Below are positions 1 to 7,475 of a stretch of DNA of 11,756 bases, one piece after another (the stretch's first letter is position 1; each line of letters starts with the position of its first letter). A program made the translations under genes and the position numbers. The DNA is from Desulfobacteraceae bacterium. Lineage in GTDB: Bacteria > Desulfobacterota > Desulfobacteria > Desulfobacterales > Desulfobacteraceae. Under the pieces are notes generated by a model. That model was not told where the DNA came from, did no database searches, and was given only the letters and a program-made list of their open reading frames with translations. The stretch is from positions 1 to 11,756 of the forward strand of contig JAABSK010000065.1 of NCBI GenBank assembly GCA_011390435.1. The letters run 5' to 3'.

Positions 1-571
1 CTGTGACTTCAGACTGGACAGCGCTGCCTTTCATTGCCACAAGACAGCCGGACGAATTGATAAACGGCAGGGCCAGGCGTGTAAACACTGTCAGATCACT
101 AAAGGCGCGACAAATCACCGCATCAAACTGCCCGGCGTACCGGCTGTCAGTTTGAAGATCTTCAGCCCGGCCGTGTACCGCATCAATGGTGTCAAGATGA
201 AGCAGGCGAATCACCTGCTTTAGAAAGCTGACTTTTTTGGCTGAAGCGTCCAGAAGAAGGATGTTGAGCGAAGGCACCATTATTTTCAGTGGAATACCGG
301 GAAATCCGCCGCCTGACCCAAGATCCATGATTGCCTGATCGCCGTGAAAAAGACCAGCCGCTGCAATGGAATCGATAATGTGTTTTTCAGCAACTGCCAG
401 CGGATCTTTGATGGCGGTCAGATTGGTTTTTCTGTTCCAGATCAGCAGCTGGTCTGCGTGCTGTATCAACAGATCGATCTGCGCATCATCAACAGGAATA
501 TCCAGTTTTTCAGCCCCGGAACCGATGCGCTGTTTGATTTGATTGATGAGTTTTTGTGAAAAATGAAGCAA
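1..571 (-). CDS. rsmG: RsmG, 16S rRNA (guanine527-N7)-methyltransferase, 3' end beyond window
   Basis: RsmG (GidB) uses S-adenosylmethionine to methylate N7 of G527 in the 530 loop of 16S rRNA. About 190 codons are visible and roughly the last 20-30 residues lie beyond position 1. Residues 82-92 read MDLGSGGGFPG, the glycine-rich SAM motif typical of RsmG. Upstream, LIWNRKTNLTAI (about residues 44-55) and EKHIIDS are the usual N-terminal family signatures. An in-frame TAA lies just upstream and no ATG occurs before residue 82, so I take the TTG at 571-569 as the start. It gives the expected N-terminal length but has no good Shine-Dalgarno. The gene is divergent from fusA, not beside mnmG (gidA) on the visible side. 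The family call is firm; the start is moderate. Confidence 0.93.
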   Translation of the reverse strand, partial: MLHFSQKLINQIKQRIGSGAEKLDIPVDDAQIDLLIQHADQLLIWNRKTNLTAIKDPLAVAEKHIIDSIAAAGLFHGDQAIMDLGSGGGFPGIPLKIMVPSLNILLLDASAKKVSFLKQVIRLLHLDTIDAVHGRAEDLQTDSRYAGQFDAVICRAFSDLTVFTRLALPFINSSGCLVAMKGSAVQSEVT

Positions 572-587
572 GATACCGAGTTTTTAA

Positions 588-616
588 TTGACAAATTAAT
601 GAGTTAAGTATAATAT
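588..616 (+). promoter_or_regulatory. Sigma70-type promoter for the fusA unit
   Basis: A consensus -35 box TTGACA lies at 588-593. A perfect TATAAT at 609-614 follows after 15 bp, and the overlapping TAATAT at 611-616 gives the preferred 17-bp spacing. It faces fusA and would leave a 5' leader of about 145 nt. On the minus strand a weaker candidate for rsmG overlaps it: TATTAT at 610-615 and TTTAGC at 633-638, 17 bp apart. The two divergent genes may therefore share this region. Confidence 0.6.
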
Positions 617-619
617 CCT

Positions 620-768
620 GTGTTTTCATAACGCTAAAGACTATTTCGAAAATACACTAACAAAATCGTAATCGTTTAGCAATATAAAAAATGGCAATGC
701 CTTTGGCAACCGGTGTTTCTACGGGTTTGTGCCAGGGCGGATTACATCTTGATAAGGATGATTTTAAA
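620..768 (+). other. 5' leader of fusA with overlapping short inverted repeats
   Basis: This is the non-coding leader between the promoter and the preferred fusA start. It holds GGCAATGCC (693-701) overlapping TGCCTTTGGCA (698-708). The GGCA at 705-708 can also pair with TGCC at 730-733, extended by ACC/GGT. These pairings are mutually exclusive, so alternative folds are possible. An in-frame ATG at 691 would add 26 residues to EF-G but has no Shine-Dalgarno. I do not recognise a known riboswitch here. The structure is weak and could be chance. Confidence 0.25.
754..758 (+). promoter_or_regulatory. Ribosome binding site deciding the fusA start
   Basis: AAGGA ends 10 nt before the ATG at 769. 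The alternative in-frame ATG at 691 is preceded only by A-rich sequence. This, plus the canonical EF-G N-terminus beginning at 769, favours 769. Confidence 0.6.
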
Positions 769-2853
769 ATGATCAGAGACCTGAAAAAAGTACGAAACAT
801 CGGAATCAGTGCCCATATTGATTCAGGAAAAACAACCCTGACCGAGCGCATTCTTTTCTATACCGACAGAATCCATAAAATCAATGAAGTCAGGGGAAAA
901 GACGGTACCGGAGCCATCATGGATTCGATGGAGCTGGAACGGGAACGGGGCATCACCATTGCATCGGCTGCCACCTATTGTCAATGGGACAAGCATAATA
1001 TCAATATTATAGACACACCCGGCCACGTGGACTTCACAGTGGAAGTGGAGCGCTCGCTGCGGGTGCTTGACGGCGTTGTCCTGATCCTGTGTTCTGTTTC
1101 CGGTGTTCAGTCCCAGTCCATCACCGTAGATCAGCAGATGAAACGGTATCATGTTCCCTGCATTGCCTTTGTCAACAAATGCGACCGCTCCGGAGCCAAT
1201 CCGCTGAAAGTTGCCGGTCAGCTCAGAAACAAGCTGGGGCATAACTCTGTGATGATGCAGCTGCCGATTGGGCTGGAAGACAAGCATGAAGGAGTGATCG
1301 ACCTTGTCGCCATGAAAGCGTATTTCTTTGAAGGTGACAACGGTGAAAAAATGGTCACCCGGGATATTCCTGAGGCTTACATGGAAGCGGCACTGTCCGC
1401 CAGGGAAGAGATGGTGGATGCGGTTTCTCTGTTTTCTGAAGAGCTCACTGATGCCATTCTCGAAGAAAAAGAGCTCACCGCGGAGATGATCATGGCAGCG
1501 GTACGGACCGGGACCATTGCCCGGGAAATGACCCCGGTATTTTTGGGATCAGCCTATAAAAACAAAGGGGTTCAGGCCCTGTTGAATGCGGTGATCGCTT
1601 ACCTGCCATCTCCGCTGGACATTGAAAATGAAGCCATTGACATGGATAACAATGAAGAAACCGTTATTCTGGAAAGCAGTTTTGATAAGCCGACCGTAGC
1701 TCTGGCATTCAAGCTTGAAGACGGCCAATATGGCCAGCTGACCTATATCCGGGTTTATCAAGGGTGCATCAATAAAGGAGACACCCTTGTCAATTCAAGG
1801 GACGGGCGTAAATTCAAGGCGGGTCGTCTGATCCGGATGCACTCATCCCAGATGGAAGATGTGGATGCCATACCAGCCGGTCATATCGGTGCCATGTTCG
1901 GCATTGACTGCGCTTCCGGCGACACCTTTGTTTCACCCCAGATCAACTACTCTCTGCTGGCCATGCACATCATGGAGCCGGTCATTTCGCTTTCCATCGT
2001 TCCAAAAGACAACAAAGCCCAGATCAATATGTCCAAAGCCCTGAACCGGTTTACCAAAGAGGACCCGACATTTAAAACATATGTTGACCATGAAACCGGC
2101 GACACGATCATCCAGGGCATGGGTGAACTTCATCTGGAAGTATATGTAGAGCGGATGAAACGCGAATACGGTGCCGAGGTAACAACAGGCCAGCCCCGGG
2201 TTGCTTACAGGGAAACCATTACTCAAAAAGCCCTTTTCAATTACACCCATAAAAAACAGACCGGTGGTGCCGGTCAGTTCGGCCGCGTATCCGGCTTTAT
2301 CGAACCGTGTGAAGAGGAATTTGAATTTGTCAACAAGGTTACCGGTGGAAGAATTCCCACCCAGTACATTCCTGCCTGTGAACAGGGGTTTCTTGCCTGC
2401 ATGGACAAAGGACCCAAGCTGGAATTCCCGGTCACCGGTATAAAGGTTACCCTGGAAGACGGTGCCTACCATGCAGTTGACTCTTCTGAAATGGCCTTTA
2501 AAGCGGCAGCACGAGGTGCCTTTCTTGAAGCATATGCAAAAGCAAAACCTGTGATTAAAGAACCGATCATGAAAGTGGTCATTGAAACCCCAAATGAATT
2601 CCAGGGGGCATGCATGGGATTGATCAATCAAAGAAGGGGAATTATTCAAGGCAGTCAGGAAGAAGGGGTGATGTCAGTGGTTGAATCCCAGGTTCCCTTG
2701 TCAGATATGTTTGGTTTTTCCACCATACTGCGCTCTGCCACACAGGGGAAAGCTCAGTTTTCAATGGAGTTTTCAAGTTACAAACAGGTTCCGCAATCCG
2801 TGTCTGAAGAAATTGCGCGAAAAAAACTTGAAGAAAAATCAGCAAGCAAATAA
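769..2853 (+). CDS. fusA: Elongation factor G, spd/mitochondrial EF-G1-like class
   Basis: EF-G is the cytosolic translational GTPase that drives tRNA-mRNA translocation on the ribosome. The 694-residue product is full length. G-domain motifs, counted from M1 at 769, are AHIDSGKT (15-22), RGITI (60-64), DTPGH (82-86), NKCD (136-139) and GSAYKNKG (G5). Domain IV carries the [12 protein letters not shown] loop and HAVDSSEM. The C-terminus has [16 protein letters not shown]. Several signatures ([39 protein letters not shown]) match mitochondrial EF-G1 and its bacterial relatives (spdEFG1) better than E. coli-type EF-G (HIDAGKTTTTERI). Family knowledge says organisms with this class often carry a second EF-G for ribosome recycling; none is visible here. 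The gene is the first of a two-gene unit, 29 nt before the next start. It is not embedded in the str (rpsL-rpsG-fusA-tuf) operon within this window. Confidence 0.97.
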   Translation: MIRDLKKVRNIGISAHIDSGKTTLTERILFYTDRIHKINEVRGKDGTGAIMDSMELERERGITIASAATYCQWDKHNINIIDTPGHVDFTVEVERSLRVLDGVVLILCSVSGVQSQSITVDQQMKRYHVPCIAFVNKCDRSGANPLKVAGQLRNKLGHNSVMMQLPIGLEDKHEGVIDLVAMKAYFFEGDNGEKMVTRDIPEAYMEAALSAREEMVDAVSLFSEELTDAILEEKELTAEMIMAAVRTGTIAREMTPVFLGSAYKNKGVQALLNAVIAYLPSPLDIENEAIDMDNNEETVILESSFDKPTVALAFKLEDGQYGQLTYIRVYQGCINKGDTLVNSRDGRKFKAGRLIRMHSSQMEDVDAIPAGHIGAMFGIDCASGDTFVSPQINYSLLAMHIMEPVISLSIVPKDNKAQINMSKALNRFTKEDPTFKTYVDHETGDTIIQGMGELHLEVYVERMKREYGAEVTTGQPRVAYRETITQKALFNYTHKKQTGGAGQFGRVSGFIEPCEEEFEFVNKVTGGRIPTQYIPACEQGFLACMDKGPKLEFPVTGIKVTLEDGAYHAVDSSEMAFKAAARGAFLEAYAKAKPVIKEPIMKVVIETPNEFQGACMGLINQRRGIIQGSQEEGVMSVVESQVPLSDMFGFSTILRSATQGKAQFSMEFSSYKQVPQSVSEEIARKKLEEKSASK

Positions 2854-2882
2854 GATGCGTATATAAAATCAAGAGAGGACAT

Positions 2883-3581
2883 ATGCTAAAAAAAGATCTC
2901 ATTTCCAAAAGCCCGGTGTCAAAAACCATTGGGGTTGAAAACGTCACCGACGGCAGATTCGGTGCAGTGCTGTCCAGGGCCGGGGTTGGAAAAACCTGCT
3001 TTCTGGTCCAGATTGCCCTGACTCAGCTCCTGAAAGACGAAAAAATCCTGCACGTCAGCCTTGATGATGCCATGGATAAAATTAATCTCAGATACAAAGA
3101 AGGCTATACCAACCTGATTGATTATGTCGGTTATATCGATCCGCAAAAAGCGCTCCGACTGTGGGAGGATATTGAGCCCAACAAGGTGGGGATCAGCTAC
3201 ACTGACGCCTCCTTTGATACCGCCAAAATCAAGGACTATCTCAAAAGCTTTAAAAAAGCGGATCTGCCGCTGCCTGCCATGATCATTATTGACGGGCTGG
3301 ATTTTGACACTGATTTGACCGGGGTTTTGACGGATCTGGAAAACCTGAACAAAGATTTTTCCGTTTTCTTCTGGCTTTCCATGAAAATCCACCGGGAAGA
3401 AACGTTGTGTGAAGATGGATTTCCCATCCAGCTTGAAACGCACAAAGACCGGTTTGAAAAAGCAGTCATGCTTCAGCCTGTAGAAGACAGGGTTGAAGCG
3501 ATCATCCTGAAAGACGGGGTTCGGACCAACCAGAAACATCAGCTCAATCCTGCCAGCATGATGGTGGTTGACGAAAATTAA
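2883..3581 (+). CDS. Unrecognised RecA/KaiC-like P-loop NTPase
   Basis: I do not recognise a named family. The 232-residue protein has a Walker A loop, SRAGVGKT (31-38), where S replaces the usual A/G at the first position. A hydrophobic strand ending in Asp, MIIIDGLD (133-140), looks like Walker B. The motif layout, with a strand HVSLDD (57-62) after the first helix and a late strand VFFWLSMKIHRE, resembles the single-domain RecA/KaiC/RadA fold. It has no DNA-binding, membrane or signal segment that I can see. The start ATG at 2883 follows GAGAGGA (2873-2879) closely. It lies 29 nt after fusA and before a strong terminator, so it is probably co-transcribed with EF-G. A role linked to translation is inference from position only. 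Confidence 0.85.
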   Translation: MLKKDLISKSPVSKTIGVENVTDGRFGAVLSRAGVGKTCFLVQIALTQLLKDEKILHVSLDDAMDKINLRYKEGYTNLIDYVGYIDPQKALRLWEDIEPNKVGISYTDASFDTAKIKDYLKSFKKADLPLPAMIIIDGLDFDTDLTGVLTDLENLNKDFSVFFWLSMKIHREETLCEDGFPIQLETHKDRFEKAVMLQPVEDRVEAIILKDGVRTNQKHQLNPASMMVVDEN

Positions 3582-3608
3582 AAACCAGATTTTTGATCGG
3601 ACAATTCA

Positions 3609-3647
3609 GGCCGGAGCAGCTGTTGAACAGCTGCTCCGGCCTTTTTT
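3609..3647 (+). terminator. Rho-independent terminator of the fusA unit
   Basis: A perfect 14-bp stem (3609-3622 pairing with 3628-3641, GGCCGGAGCAGCTG arm) has a 5-nt loop TTGAA and is followed by six T (3642-3647). It ends the fusA-P-loop transcript. The stop codon of the convergent minus-strand gene is 2 nt away (3649-3651). Read leftward, the hairpin is not followed by a T-run, so it should act as an intrinsic terminator only for the plus strand. Confidence 0.95.
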
Positions 3648-3648
3648 A

Positions 3649-5832
3649 TCACCCCTTTGGGCGGTCCGGTGATATCCACTGGCGGATAAAGTTTTCAATG
3701 GCGTTGTAGACCCTTTCCACACCGTCTCCTAGAAGAATACCGTGCCGGTCATAATCAAAGATGTAATACTCCTTGATTTGTGCCCCGATACCCTCAAACA
3801 GTTTCAACGTACCCTTGGGATTGACCACGGGATCTTTTCTGGACTGTACCACCAGGGTGGGGATTGTGATGGTTTTGAGTTTTGGTTCCAGCTGTTCCAT
3901 CAGTTTTTCAAGCTGGCGGATACCTGCAATTGGATTTCTGACATAATTAATATGCGGGTTTTCAGGTGTATTGGTAATAAATTCCTTGGCAATGGTCTCC
4001 AGATGGATTCGCTTGATCATTGAATTCCATGCATCCACTGCCGGGACAAAATAGGCACCCAGATCCTGCAGGCGCATGGGAGGAGCCACAGCAAAAACAG
4101 CCTCTACAGCGTCAACCCGGGTCGACAGGTCCAGTGCCAGACCCGCACCGGTGGAAAAACCGCCGATAATGATTTTTTCACAGGTATGTCGCAAAATCAC
4201 ATATCCCTCTTCAACTGATTCCACCCAGTGATCATACCGGGTTTTCGCCAGGTCTTCCGGGGTGGTGCCATGGCCTTTCAACCGCGGGGCATAAACGGTA
4301 AATCCCTTCTCATAAAGATACTGGGCAAAAGCCTCCATTTCCCTGGGTGCTGCCATGTAGCCGTGGATCAGCAGAATTCCAACAGCTGCGCCGTGGTTAC
4401 GCAGGAACACAGGGCGGCCAATGCGCCTCTTTTTGGATTCTCCCTCAATATAATACTGTTTATAATCATTGGAAAAATCCACCGCCACCTTTTCCATGAT
4501 CTTTTCTCTGACCAGTGCTTGAATGGATGATTCCGGCAGATTGGCAACCTGCTTGAAAAACTGCTCAACCTTCCGGAGAGGTTCAACCTCATTGGCCATG
4601 ACCATCAATGGATTTTCAAGCCGGATGGTATGAAACCCGGAACTGGATACAAACCGGGTCTGGTCCTTGAAAATTTTATCTCCTTGTATCTGGACCACCT
4701 GTGTGTCCTGGGCAATTTTAAAAAAATCTGAAAACCGCTGAAACCGGTCGTCGGTTAAAAGATGGGTCTGATTTTTAAAAAAAAGCTCAGACACATAATA
4801 CTCCCGGTTATGGACCAGCCATGAAATTGCATAAAACACCTTGCATTTGAATTCATAAAGATCAATTCCCTGGGACCGGTAGGGGAAATGTTTCAGGATG
4901 CAGGCCAGTACATGATCATAATTCAGGCAGGTCATGTCATACACTGCTGCCATGTATCTTTCCATGATATCAATGGATTTTTCCCTGAAAATCTGTTTGG
5001 AACTGATATCCTCTTCAAACCGGATAGTGCGTTTGACCGCCAGCATACTTTCGATATACGGATCAGCCAGATACGGACGGATCTCAACAGGCCTGCCGAA
5101 ACGGATGGTAATATCCACTCCGGAGAACAAGATGGCTCCTTCAGTCATCAATTCATCCATTACCCTTTTGGAAGGGGTTTTCATGACCAGTTTCGCCATT
5201 CGGCTCAATGGATTTTCCCTGGGGCGGGCCGGATAATAAGTGATGTTCACCGGCACGATATAGGTCTGCCCGTTTAAAACCGCTTCAACATCCTGGATCT
5301 CAAGGGTTTGAACCAAATGATCAAACGCCTTTTCCCGGCTCTGCTCCAGGCGTCTGAGACGTTCGCGGTAAAATGCACATCTCAAAGCAAGAACGGCTGC
5401 ACCGGTGTGGGGTCTGCGGGCCGGGCCCTCTTCCTGAAGTGAAAACTGATCTCTTCTGATCAGTTTTTTGCTCTTCACCATCATGCCTTCGGGAAAGATA
5501 ATCCATTGAACGTTTCCGGGCAGAAGCGTCTTCAATATCAGCATGTCCCGATTGGGATCTTTTGTGGACACCCCGCCCAGGTTGGTTAAAACCCCCCTGA
5601 GCATGGGCACATCAAACAATTCTGCCGCAGCAAGGGACCAGACATCTTTTCCAGTAATATTATGAATATGGTATGGCAGGAAAATGGTTTCAATCCGGGT
5701 AAAATGATTGGCGGTGAAAATAACAGATCCCTTGGGAATGTTTTCCGTTCCTGATATTTTGATATTTGCCTTTGAAAACCCTGAAAAAGTTTTAAGGGTA
5801 TAGTTGGACAGCTCAAATGCAAACCGGTTCAT
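3649..5832 (-). CDS. PlsC-type acyltransferase fused to alpha/beta hydrolase
   Basis: This 727-residue protein has two enzyme modules. The N-terminal part (about 25-250) is a lysophospholipid/glycerolipid acyltransferase domain: NHFTRIE (42-48; His43 is the expected catalytic His), GGVSTKDPNRD (86-96), FPEG (113-116) and IVPVNITYYP. The usual HX4D reads HX4E here (Glu48). The middle (about 270-475) has no motif I recognise. The C-terminal part (about 485-720) is a monoacylglycerol lipase/carboxylesterase-like alpha/beta hydrolase: HG oxyanion motif (490-491), GHGTTPEDL, nucleophile elbow GFSTG (Ser560), likely acid Asp667 (SRKDP) and His697 (DRHG). I infer a role in lipid acyl transfer or remodelling; substrates are unknown. 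I see no signal peptide or clear membrane span. An upstream in-frame ATG at 5862 lacks a ribosome site, so I chose 5832. The gene appears monocistronic. Confidence 0.88.
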   Translation of the reverse strand: MNRFAFELSNYTLKTFSGFSKANIKISGTENIPKGSVIFTANHFTRIETIFLPYHIHNITGKDVWSLAAAELFDVPMLRGVLTNLGGVSTKDPNRDMLILKTLLPGNVQWIIFPEGMMVKSKKLIRRDQFSLQEEGPARRPHTGAAVLALRCAFYRERLRRLEQSREKAFDHLVQTLEIQDVEAVLNGQTYIVPVNITYYPARPRENPLSRMAKLVMKTPSKRVMDELMTEGAILFSGVDITIRFGRPVEIRPYLADPYIESMLAVKRTIRFEEDISSKQIFREKSIDIMERYMAAVYDMTCLNYDHVLACILKHFPYRSQGIDLYEFKCKVFYAISWLVHNREYYVSELFFKNQTHLLTDDRFQRFSDFFKIAQDTQVVQIQGDKIFKDQTRFVSSSGFHTIRLENPLMVMANEVEPLRKVEQFFKQVANLPESSIQALVREKIMEKVAVDFSNDYKQYYIEGESKKRRIGRPVFLRNHGAAVGILLIHGYMAAPREMEAFAQYLYEKGFTVYAPRLKGHGTTPEDLAKTRYDHWVESVEEGYVILRHTCEKIIIGGFSTGAGLALDLSTRVDAVEAVFAVAPPMRLQDLGAYFVPAVDAWNSMIKRIHLETIAKEFITNTPENPHINYVRNPIAGIRQLEKLMEQLEPKLKTITIPTLVVQSRKDPVVNPKGTLKLFEGIGAQIKEYYIFDYDRHGILLGDGVERVYNAIENFIRQWISPDRPKG

Positions 5833-5838
5833 GCGCAG

Positions 5839-5844
5839 CTCCTT
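5839..5844 (-). promoter_or_regulatory. Ribosome binding site deciding the acyltransferase-hydrolase start
   Basis: On the minus strand AAGGAG lies 6 nt before the ATG at 5832. The longer in-frame start at 5862 has no comparable site. This favours a 727-residue protein over a 737-residue one. Confidence 0.75.
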
Positions 5845-5926
5845 GAAAACAGGATGATTCATCTGTTCTGGCTATTTTACACAAGCGGCCTTGAAATGGA
5901 AGTTATTTTGTAATTTGCGATCATTA

Positions 5927-5955
5927 TTGTGAATCTGTTGAACTTGTTGTATAAA
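5927..5955 (+). promoter_or_regulatory. Putative promoter of the ferredoxin-mnmA-mtaB operon
   Basis: TTGTGA (5927-5932) and TATAAA (5950-5955) are separated by 17 bp, within the 167-bp divergent gap before the TTG start at 6000. The -10 box overlaps an inverted repeat at 5943-5959. Both boxes differ slightly from consensus, so the call is tentative. Confidence 0.45.
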
Positions 5956-5959
5956 CAAG
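5943..5959. repeat. Inverted repeat overlapping the -10 box, possible operator
   Basis: CTTGTT (5943-5948) and AACAAG (5954-5959) form a perfect 6-bp inverted repeat around a 5-nt centre. It covers the putative -10 box of the downstream operon, a position where a dimeric repressor would block transcription. No regulator gene is adjacent, and no T-rich tail follows in the direction of the operon, so it is not a terminator. Confidence 0.35.
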
Positions 5960-5988
5960 CTGGAAAAAAAAGATTATACAAAACATTT

Positions 5989-5993
5989 GGAGG
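5989..5993 (+). promoter_or_regulatory. Ribosome binding site supporting the TTG start at 6000
   Basis: GGAGG lies 6 nt upstream of the TTG at 6000. It supports initiation at this non-ATG codon. The first in-frame ATG is 45 codons later and would cut away most of the NIL domain. Confidence 0.75.
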
Positions 5994-5999
5994 TACGGA

Positions 6000-6431
6000 T
6001 TGTATTCTAAAATCGTTATCCTTGATTTCCCACCGGAAGTTGCCCAAAAAGCACTGGTGTGCCAGCTGACAAAACAATTTGATCTGTTGTTTAACATTCT
6101 TCAGGCCAAAATATCCAATAAAAAAGAGGGATATATGGTCATTGAAATTCTTTCTCCTTCCCGCCCAGCCTTTAATAAGGGGGTGGCTTTTCTGAAAGAT
6201 CAAGGCGTGTCGGTCTCCAGTCCTGAACACCAGATCTATAAGGACGAAGAGATCTGTACCCACTGCGGTGCCTGTACAGCGGTGTGTCCAACAGACGCCC
6301 TGTACATCAAGCGGCCGGAAATGGAAGTCATTTTTGACAAAGACAAGTGCAGCGTGTGCGAACTCTGTCTTGTAACCTGCCCCACCCGTGCCATGGGTCT
6401 GTTTTCAGCAGAGCGTCAAAAAGTCATTTAA
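6000..6431 (+). CDS. NIL-domain ferredoxin with two [4Fe-4S] clusters
   Basis: This small cytosolic iron-sulfur protein has 143 residues. Residues about 1-75 (MYSKIVILDF through FLKDQGVSVSSPE) form a NIL domain, the ACT-like module also found at the C-terminus of MetN transporter ATPases. Residues 83-143 form a bacterial 2x[4Fe-4S] ferredoxin with two full motifs: C86-x2-C89-x2-C92-x3-C96-P and C117-x2-C120-x2-C123-x3-C127-P. In methanogens and some Desulfobacterota, NIL ferredoxins work with a COG1900 protein in homocysteine formation by sulfur transfer. No such partner is visible here. Its TAA (6429-6431) directly abuts the mnmA ATG, so the two are surely co-transcribed. A redox or sulfur-donor role for the downstream tRNA thiolation enzymes is my inference. 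Start is TTG with a strong ribosome site. Confidence 0.92.
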   Translation: MYSKIVILDFPPEVAQKALVCQLTKQFDLLFNILQAKISNKKEGYMVIEILSPSRPAFNKGVAFLKDQGVSVSSPEHQIYKDEEICTHCGACTAVCPTDALYIKRPEMEVIFDKDKCSVCELCLVTCPTRAMGLFSAERQKVI

Positions 6432-7475
6432 ATGCCATCTGTCTGTATTGCCATTGCCGTAAGCGGAGGAGTGGACTCCCTGGTGGCTGCATACCTTTTA
6501 AAACAGCAGTACCGCAATGTTTTTGGTATTCATTTTGTGACAGGATATGAAAAACACCCAATGGATACCAAACGCCTTGAAAAACAGCTCAATATACCTG
6601 TCACCTGTATTGATCTCAAAACGGAATTCCAGCACCAGGTGATTGATTATCTTGTAAAAACCTATCTTGATGGAAAGACGCCCAACCCCTGCCTGATCTG
6701 CAACCGCACCATCAAATTCGGCGCCCTGCTCAAGCGGGCAAAACAGATGGGAGCAGATGTCCTTGCCACCGGCCATTATGCAACGGTTGTCAATCACTAC
6801 AGTTTTCCCGGCCGCCCGGATGAACCCGCCTATATCAAAAAGGGCCATGACCGAATAAAGGATCAGAGCTATTTTTTGTCATGGCTCTCCCATGAGCAGT
6901 TAAGCCACATCCTCTTCCCCCTTTCCGGCATGACCAAAGATCAGGTCAGGGCACTGGCTGCATCCAAAAACCTGGTGCCGACCCAGCCGTCTGAAAGCCA
7001 GGATATCTGTTTTGTTCACGGCCGCAAACTGTCACAGTTTATTACAGATCATCAGCAGATTCAGCCGGCACCCGGGCATATTATCGACATGGATGGAAAA
7101 ATTATCGGGCGACACACAGGCCTGCACCAGTTTACGATCGGACAACGCCGCGGCATCAACTGTCCGTCCAGCGAACCTTTTTATGTAAAATCCATTGATC
7201 CTGGCACCAACACCCTTCAGGTCTGTTTTAAAAAAGATCTGACCTGCAGCCGGTTCACGGTTTATCCGGTTCACTGGAATTATCCTGTTGCGGCTCCGGT
7301 TGATGAAATGACCGTTAAGATCCGATACAGCCATCCGCAGGTTCCGGCCCGACTGATCATGGAAGATCAAGTTGGAATCGTTACACTCCAGGAGCCGCAG
7401 AATGCCGTTACCCCGGGCCAGGCAGCGGTTTTTTATCGAAAAGACAGGCTGCTGGGTGCAGGAATCATTCAATGA
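6432..7475 (+). CDS. mnmA: MnmA, tRNA (5-substituted) uridine34 2-thiouridylase
   Basis: MnmA (TrmU) activates U34 of Lys, Glu and Gln tRNAs with ATP and inserts sulfur to give 2-thiouridine. The 347-residue protein shows the PP-loop AVSGGVDS (9-16), PNPCLICNRTIKF (84-96) with Cys87 and Cys90, TGHYA (113-117), KDQSYFLSWL (143-152), SESQDICF with Cys193, GQRRG, and a C-terminal beta-barrel region. Cys87-x2-Cys90 plus Cys193 matches the CxxC subtype, which has been reported to hold a [4Fe-4S] cluster in Thermus. E. coli-type MnmA has Asp at the first position. The region between the PP-loop domain and PNPC is short, so the protein is slightly below the usual 360-370 residues. It has no clear ribosome site of its own; it abuts the ferredoxin stop and probably relies on translational coupling. 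Its TGA overlaps the mtaB ATG. Confidence 0.95.
   Translation: MPSVCIAIAVSGGVDSLVAAYLLKQQYRNVFGIHFVTGYEKHPMDTKRLEKQLNIPVTCIDLKTEFQHQVIDYLVKTYLDGKTPNPCLICNRTIKFGALLKRAKQMGADVLATGHYATVVNHYSFPGRPDEPAYIKKGHDRIKDQSYFLSWLSHEQLSHILFPLSGMTKDQVRALAASKNLVPTQPSESQDICFVHGRKLSQFITDHQQIQPAPGHIIDMDGKIIGRHTGLHQFTIGQRRGINCPSSEPFYVKSIDPGTNTLQVCFKKDLTCSRFTVYPVHWNYPVAAPVDEMTVKIRYSHPQVPARLIMEDQVGIVTLQEPQNAVTPGQAAVFYRKDRLLGAGIIQ

Noticed and set aside
344..559. 71-codon plus-strand open frame opposite rsmG
   Set aside because: It is antisense to a clear RsmG coding frame and has no recognisable motif or ribosome site.
693..733. Known riboswitch in the fusA leader (a GTTTCTAC string recalls purine riboswitches)
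   Set aside because: The remaining conserved purine-riboswitch elements are absent, and the position before fusA does not fit.
691..768. EF-G start at 691, giving a 720-residue protein
   Set aside because: It has no Shine-Dalgarno, and family proteins begin at the [12 protein letters not shown] equivalent, which is preceded by AAGGA. Kept only as a low-interest finding.
1933..2649. 238-codon minus-strand open frame inside fusA, with a further long minus frame at 823-1287
   Set aside because: They lie antisense to the strongly conserved EF-G. The translations show no domain and no promoter or ribosome site is apparent, so they are codon-bias shadows.
2919..3539. 206-codon minus-strand open frame opposite the P-loop gene
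   Set aside because: The plus frame has P-loop motifs, a ribosome site and a terminator. The minus frame has none of these and no recognisable motif.
3609..3647. Bidirectional terminator serving both converging genes
   Set aside because: Read on the minus strand the hairpin is not followed by a run of T, so only plus-strand intrinsic termination is supported.
5833..5862. Upstream ATG at 5862 for the acyltransferase-hydrolase
   Set aside because: There is no ribosome site before it, whereas AAGGAG lies 6 nt before the ATG at 5832.
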